Origin: an uncultured Acidobacteriia bacterium
Lineage (GTDB): Bacteria > Acidobacteriota > Terriglobia > Bryobacterales > Bryobacteraceae
Length of the DNA stretch: 64,000 nt
Assembly: GCA_903875575.1 (NCBI GenBank)
Contig: CAIQWJ010000021.1
Span: 56,380-120,379, forward strand
Direction: 5' to 3'
In this document: positions 61,204 through 64,000 of the stretch, piece by piece
How positions within the stretch are numbered: position 1 is the stretch's first letter
Layout of the letters: each line of letters opens with the position of its first letter
Made by a program: the position numbers and the translations under genes
Notes under the pieces: model-generated
What the model was told of the DNA's origin: nothing
The model's database searches: none
What the model saw: only the letters and a program-made list of their open reading frames with translations

Positions 61204-62079
61204 TCACACGCTGATCACGGGACACGGAGCCTCGCGCATGATGCCGTAAGCCTCAGTTCGCAGATCTCCGGCAAAACGATTCAGCACGCCGCGTCCAATG
61301 ATGATCAGGTCGGCATGAAACTTCTCCGCTGCGTGATGGACTACCTGTGAAACACTGCCCAGTTGAACAAACGCATCGAAGTTTGTGCCCGCCGTCGTCT
61401 GTAGCTTCGCGATCTCTTCGCGTGCGAAGTCCTCCAGGAACAACTCCAGCGGCCGCTCCATGTTCTGGTCCGGCTGCGTCTCAGAAGTCGGCACCGCATG
61501 AACAATATGAACTGCGGCCCCGGCCTCCAGTCCGATCTCCTTCGCGTACTTCAGCAGCGAGGCACTTTCCGGCACCAGTTCGATGGCGCACAGGATCGTC
61601 CTCAGTTCGGTGTGGGGCGGGGGAGTGGGGGCGCCTTCATGCTCTTCCAGATGCACCCCGGTCCAGATCGCGCATTCGCAACCGTGGAGCGTCTTCGCCG
61701 TAACTGACCCCAGCAGCTTCCGTCGCAACGCCCCATGCCCGTGCGTCGGCATCATGATAAGGTCCACGTTCCAGCAATGCGCCAGTTCGGAAATGCACCC
61801 GCCTGGATCGCCTTCCTCCACCATTCGCGTCACAGAGAGATGCGGGAATTGCTCCATCGCGAAGTTCGCCAACTGCCGCTCAGCCTCCGCTTTGAGTTCG
61901 GTCATGTCGGGTTCCACCGCAAATCCGCCATCGGCACCTACCCATGCCGACGGCCTCTCCACCACGTGAACCAGCGTGACGGCGGCCCGATATCGCGCCG
62001 CCAAAGCCCGCACAAACGGCACCGCGCCGTAGCTGCGCGATGAAAAATCGACAGGAAAGAGTATGTGGCGGAAACCCAT
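61204..62079 (-). CDS. Tandem universal stress protein
   Basis: A 291-residue protein with two UspA domains. The first (about 1-145) begins MGFRHILFPVDFSSRS and has the nucleotide-binding motif PTHGHGALRRKLLGSVT, consistent with ATP binding. The second (about 155-290) begins ELRTILCAIELVPES and has only a degenerate motif (GRGVLNRFAGDLRT), so it probably does not bind ATP. ATG 62079 is preceded by the strong Shine-Dalgarno AGGAGG; the longer frame starting at 62217 is rejected. The cytoplasmic role is general stress response. Confidence 0.9.
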   Translation of the reverse strand: MGFRHILFPVDFSSRSYGAVPFVRALAARYRAAVTLVHVVERPSAWVGADGGFAVEPDMTELKAEAERQLANFAMEQFPHLSVTRMVEEGDPGGCISELAHCWNVDLIMMPTHGHGALRRKLLGSVTAKTLHGCECAIWTGVHLEEHEGAPTPPPHTELRTILCAIELVPESASLLKYAKEIGLEAGAAVHIVHAVPTSETQPDQNMERPLELFLEDFAREEIAKLQTTAGTNFDAFVQLGSVSQVVHHAAEKFHADLIIIGRGVLNRFAGDLRTEAYGIMREAPCPVISV

Positions 62080-62324
62080 AGCGCCGCCTCCTGCCAGCTT
62101 GCCTGCACGATGAGCGCCAAAGTCACCCTCGATGGAGTAGGGTATGGAAACGCGCCGTTGCGCGTCACGGCGCAGTTTGCCCGCCCTCGGTTGCGCCATC
62201 TCACCGTACAATCTCAATCCACTTCAGGCCGCTTGATTATTCCTTGATTAGCCCGTTCTTCTGTGACATACTCATCCCGTTCCTTTATGCCGACTTGAAT
62301 CCGCAAAACTCCGAGGCCCGCACA

Positions 62325-63827
62325 ATGAAACGATTTCCGACGAATCAACAGTCACTTGCAGTCGTCGTGGTATTCGCCTTTTCCTGGGTCAACCTCGGCT
62401 GCATGGTCACCAAGGTTAAGAAGCCCGACTTCAGCAAAGTCGCCTACCCCAACCAGGAACACATCGTCGGAGTCACCACGAAGGCTGGTAAGGAGGTCGC
62501 GTTCGATCCTCCCGGCGGTCTCGTCAATCACGACGAAATACAGGCCAAAGTGGCTAATATCGCCTACACAATCAGCTTCCCCGACGTCCAGCGCCTTTGG
62601 GTCGAGACAAAGGGGATTTCCGCGCCGCGCACCATCGGTCTCACTGCCGCTATCGTGGTCGGCTCGCTCGCCACACTGGTCGGCATCGTGGCAGCCACCA
62701 AACAGTCCTGCCCCTTCGTCTACTCATGGGACGGCACCGGCTACGTCTTTGACGCAGAGCCCTACGGCGGCGCCATCACCCGCGGGCTGGAACGGGACGA
62801 TTTTTCCGAGCTCGAGCACCTTCGCGCCCAAAACGGTCAGTACAGGTTGTTGTTGACGAATGAGGTGGACGAAACCCAGTACACCAACCTGATGGAACTC
62901 TGGGTTGTCGACCACCCCCGCGGCGCTCGCGTCGTCTCGGACGAAAATGGCGTCCTGCGGGCCTTCACCCGTGTCCAGTCACTCAGCGCTGCGCGGGATC
63001 GCGACGGTAATGATATCCTCCCCTGGCTCACTGCAACCGATCGGAAGATCTGGGAGCCCGACGCCGCCGCCTCCCCTGATGGCAGTCTCACTCAGGAAGT
63101 CATCCTGACCTTCCCCAAACCGGAGGGTGCCTCCCGCGCCAACCTGATTGCTAACGCCGCCACCGGTCTGTGGGGTTCTTACATGATCAAGCAGATGGCG
63201 GAACTCCACGGTCGCGATACGGAGACATGGCTGGCGTCGCTCGATGGCAACCCGCAGGCAACGGCTGCGCTTCACGCCTGGGGTGAACGCGAACGCGTCT
63301 ACAGGCTGCCCATCGAGGTGGAAGAACCCGGTGGCTGGCAGCTTCGCGGCACGCTGCCCAGTGGCGGCCCCCTGCTCGCGGAAGATCGCGCCATCTCGCT
63401 CGATATCAGCCACGTGCAGGGTAATCAGGTCAGGCTTCGCATGCGCCCGCCGGTCGGCTTCTGGGCCTTCAATTCCTTCGCTCTGGCATCCGGTGAGGGA
63501 GACACTGTTGTCGTGCAAAAACTCGCAGCGAGGTCGGCAATTACCGCAGCTGGCAAAAACATTCTTGCCGATCTTGCAGCCTCGGATGACCGCTACTACC
63601 CCATGCCGGACAATATCGATCGCGCCGAAGTCATTTTCCCAGCCCCCTCAGCCAAACCCGGTCTTGATCGCACCATCTTTCTGCATACCCGCGGCTGGTA
63701 TCAACTCCACCTGCGCGATCGCAGCGAACCCGATCTCAGCACTTTCAACAAACTCCTGGCCGAACCCGGTGCAGCCGTGCAATTCGCAGCCACCCGGTTC
63801 CTCGAGTGGTCGAAAAAGCTCCCCTGA
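62325..63827 (+). CDS. Large lipoprotein-like secreted protein of unknown function
   Basis: A 500-residue protein. Its N-terminus (SLAVVVVFAFSWVNLGC) ends in a Cys that fits a loose lipobox, suggesting attachment to a membrane by lipid. A second hydrophobic segment (about 107-127, TIGLTAAIVVGSLATLVGIVA) is followed by CPFVYSWDGTGYVFDAEPYGG, a motif I have seen in other Acidobacteria proteins, and a beta-rich region to the end. No enzymatic motif is evident. ATG 62325 is preferred to ATG 62244, which precedes no signal peptide. It stands alone, and the putative insertion-sequence end begins about 40 bases after it. Confidence 0.7.
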   Translation: MKRFPTNQQSLAVVVVFAFSWVNLGCMVTKVKKPDFSKVAYPNQEHIVGVTTKAGKEVAFDPPGGLVNHDEIQAKVANIAYTISFPDVQRLWVETKGISAPRTIGLTAAIVVGSLATLVGIVAATKQSCPFVYSWDGTGYVFDAEPYGGAITRGLERDDFSELEHLRAQNGQYRLLLTNEVDETQYTNLMELWVVDHPRGARVVSDENGVLRAFTRVQSLSAARDRDGNDILPWLTATDRKIWEPDAAASPDGSLTQEVILTFPKPEGASRANLIANAATGLWGSYMIKQMAELHGRDTETWLASLDGNPQATAALHAWGERERVYRLPIEVEEPGGWQLRGTLPSGGPLLAEDRAISLDISHVQGNQVRLRMRPPVGFWAFNSFALASGEGDTVVVQKLAARSAITAAGKNILADLAASDDRYYPMPDNIDRAEVIFPAPSAKPGLDRTIFLHTRGWYQLHLRDRSEPDLSTFNKLLAEPGAAVQFAATRFLEWSKKLP

Positions 63828-63868
63828 CCTGCTGTCAGCACCAGAAATCCGCCGGGGAAACTTTCCTC

Positions 63869-64000
63869 TGTCAACGCCAAATAGAAATGTCCGCTTCTCT
63901 GCCACATAGAAATGTCCGGTTTTGACGAGGGTTGCCGGAAAGTCGTGTTAATGTGATCGTGTCCGAACGGGGTCGCTCCCGAACGGAAGCCCAAAGCCGA
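63869..64000. mobile_element. Probable insertion-sequence end with duplicated 13-mer (IS21-like, cut by window edge)
   Basis: ATAGAAATGTCCG occurs twice in the same direction, at 63881-63893 and 63906-63918, 25 bases apart, just after the last gene. Multiple direct repeats of this sort, with the core AGAAATGTCC, are characteristic of the ends of IS21-family elements as I remember them. The probable element boundary is TGTCAACG near 63869. The rest of the element, including transposase genes, would lie beyond the window. The repeat is seen; the family is inferred. Confidence 0.45.

Noticed and set aside
1..64000. CRISPR arrays, rRNA genes, prophage or restriction-modification islands
   Set aside because: No regularly spaced repeats, rRNA-like sequence, phage structural genes or R-M genes were seen.

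Overview
The window is about 64 kb of GC-rich bacterial chromosome. It most resembles an Acidobacteriota genome of the Bryobacterales/Solibacter type. The evidence is the lineage-typical families it carries: a TIGR03435-type secreted protein (broken here), a TIGR03436-type VWA-related protein, two very large Oar-like TonB-dependent receptors with an N-terminal carboxypeptidase-regulatory domain, a DUF2911 protein, and several Tat-exported sugar isomerase/epimerase-fold proteins. The two receptors and the KdsC phosphatase point to a diderm envelope with KDO-containing LPS. There is no rRNA, CRISPR array, prophage or complete mobile element. One tRNA gene, tRNA-Gln(CTG), is present.

Layout. 1-4.5 kb: the end of an Uup-like ABC-F gene, then a divergent pair (Tat-exported isomerase-like protein / RhaI-type L-rhamnose isomerase followed by a LacI regulator) around a perfect palindrome. 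4.5-7.2 kb: GNAT, pirin, msrA and a doubly broken TIGR03435 gene. 7.2-9.8 kb: a secreted protein with collagen-like Gly-X-Y stretches, a doubtful small ORF and an MscL channel with a C-terminal zinc ribbon. 10.0-14.2 kb: a tight operon deoC - GAF/GAF/PP2C phosphatase - lysA - YfiT-like DinB protein. 14.4-18.3 kb (minus): an exopolysaccharide export set (outer-membrane export protein, chain-length/polymerisation protein, BY-kinase). 18.4-23.5 kb: an EVE-domain gene, then a PDZ/GAF/PAS histidine kinase overlapping an NtrC-type sigma-54 activator. The latter pair is preceded by a sigma-54-type promoter and an upstream inverted repeat, which suggests self-activation.

23.5-31.6 kb: MFS transporter, dGTPase, TPR membrane protein, GT1 glycosyltransferase, a secreted tyrosine phosphatase with a glycine-rich insert, mutL and kdsC. 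31.6-37.4 kb: HrpB helicase, Tat-exported isomerase, a secreted unknown protein and an overlapping LytS/LytTR two-component pair. 37.6-50.6 kb: TonB receptor 1, TPR protein, AlkD-like protein, VWA-related protein, a secreted unknown protein, a small His/Cys-motif exported protein directly before TonB receptor 2, and a patatin-like lipase. 50.6-53.8 kb (minus): a translationally coupled operon of a TIGR00300 ornithine-cyclodeaminase-like gene, queF and a coiled-coil methyltransferase. 53.9-64 kb: tRNA-Gln, an Rbs-type sugar ABC importer with a PfpI-like gene, metK, a 54-codon membrane ORF, a DUF2911 protein, a zinc-dependent dehydrogenase, a tandem universal stress protein and a large lipoprotein-like unknown. 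The last ~120 bases carry a duplicated 13-mer that looks like the terminal repeats of an insertion sequence.

The most distinctive signals are the sigma-54 promoter plus inverted repeat in front of the kinase/NtrC operon beside the exopolysaccharide genes, the small metal-ligand-like protein paired with a TonB receptor, and the collagen-like secreted protein. No wholly new multi-gene system stands out. Family names come from reading motifs by eye, not from database searches.
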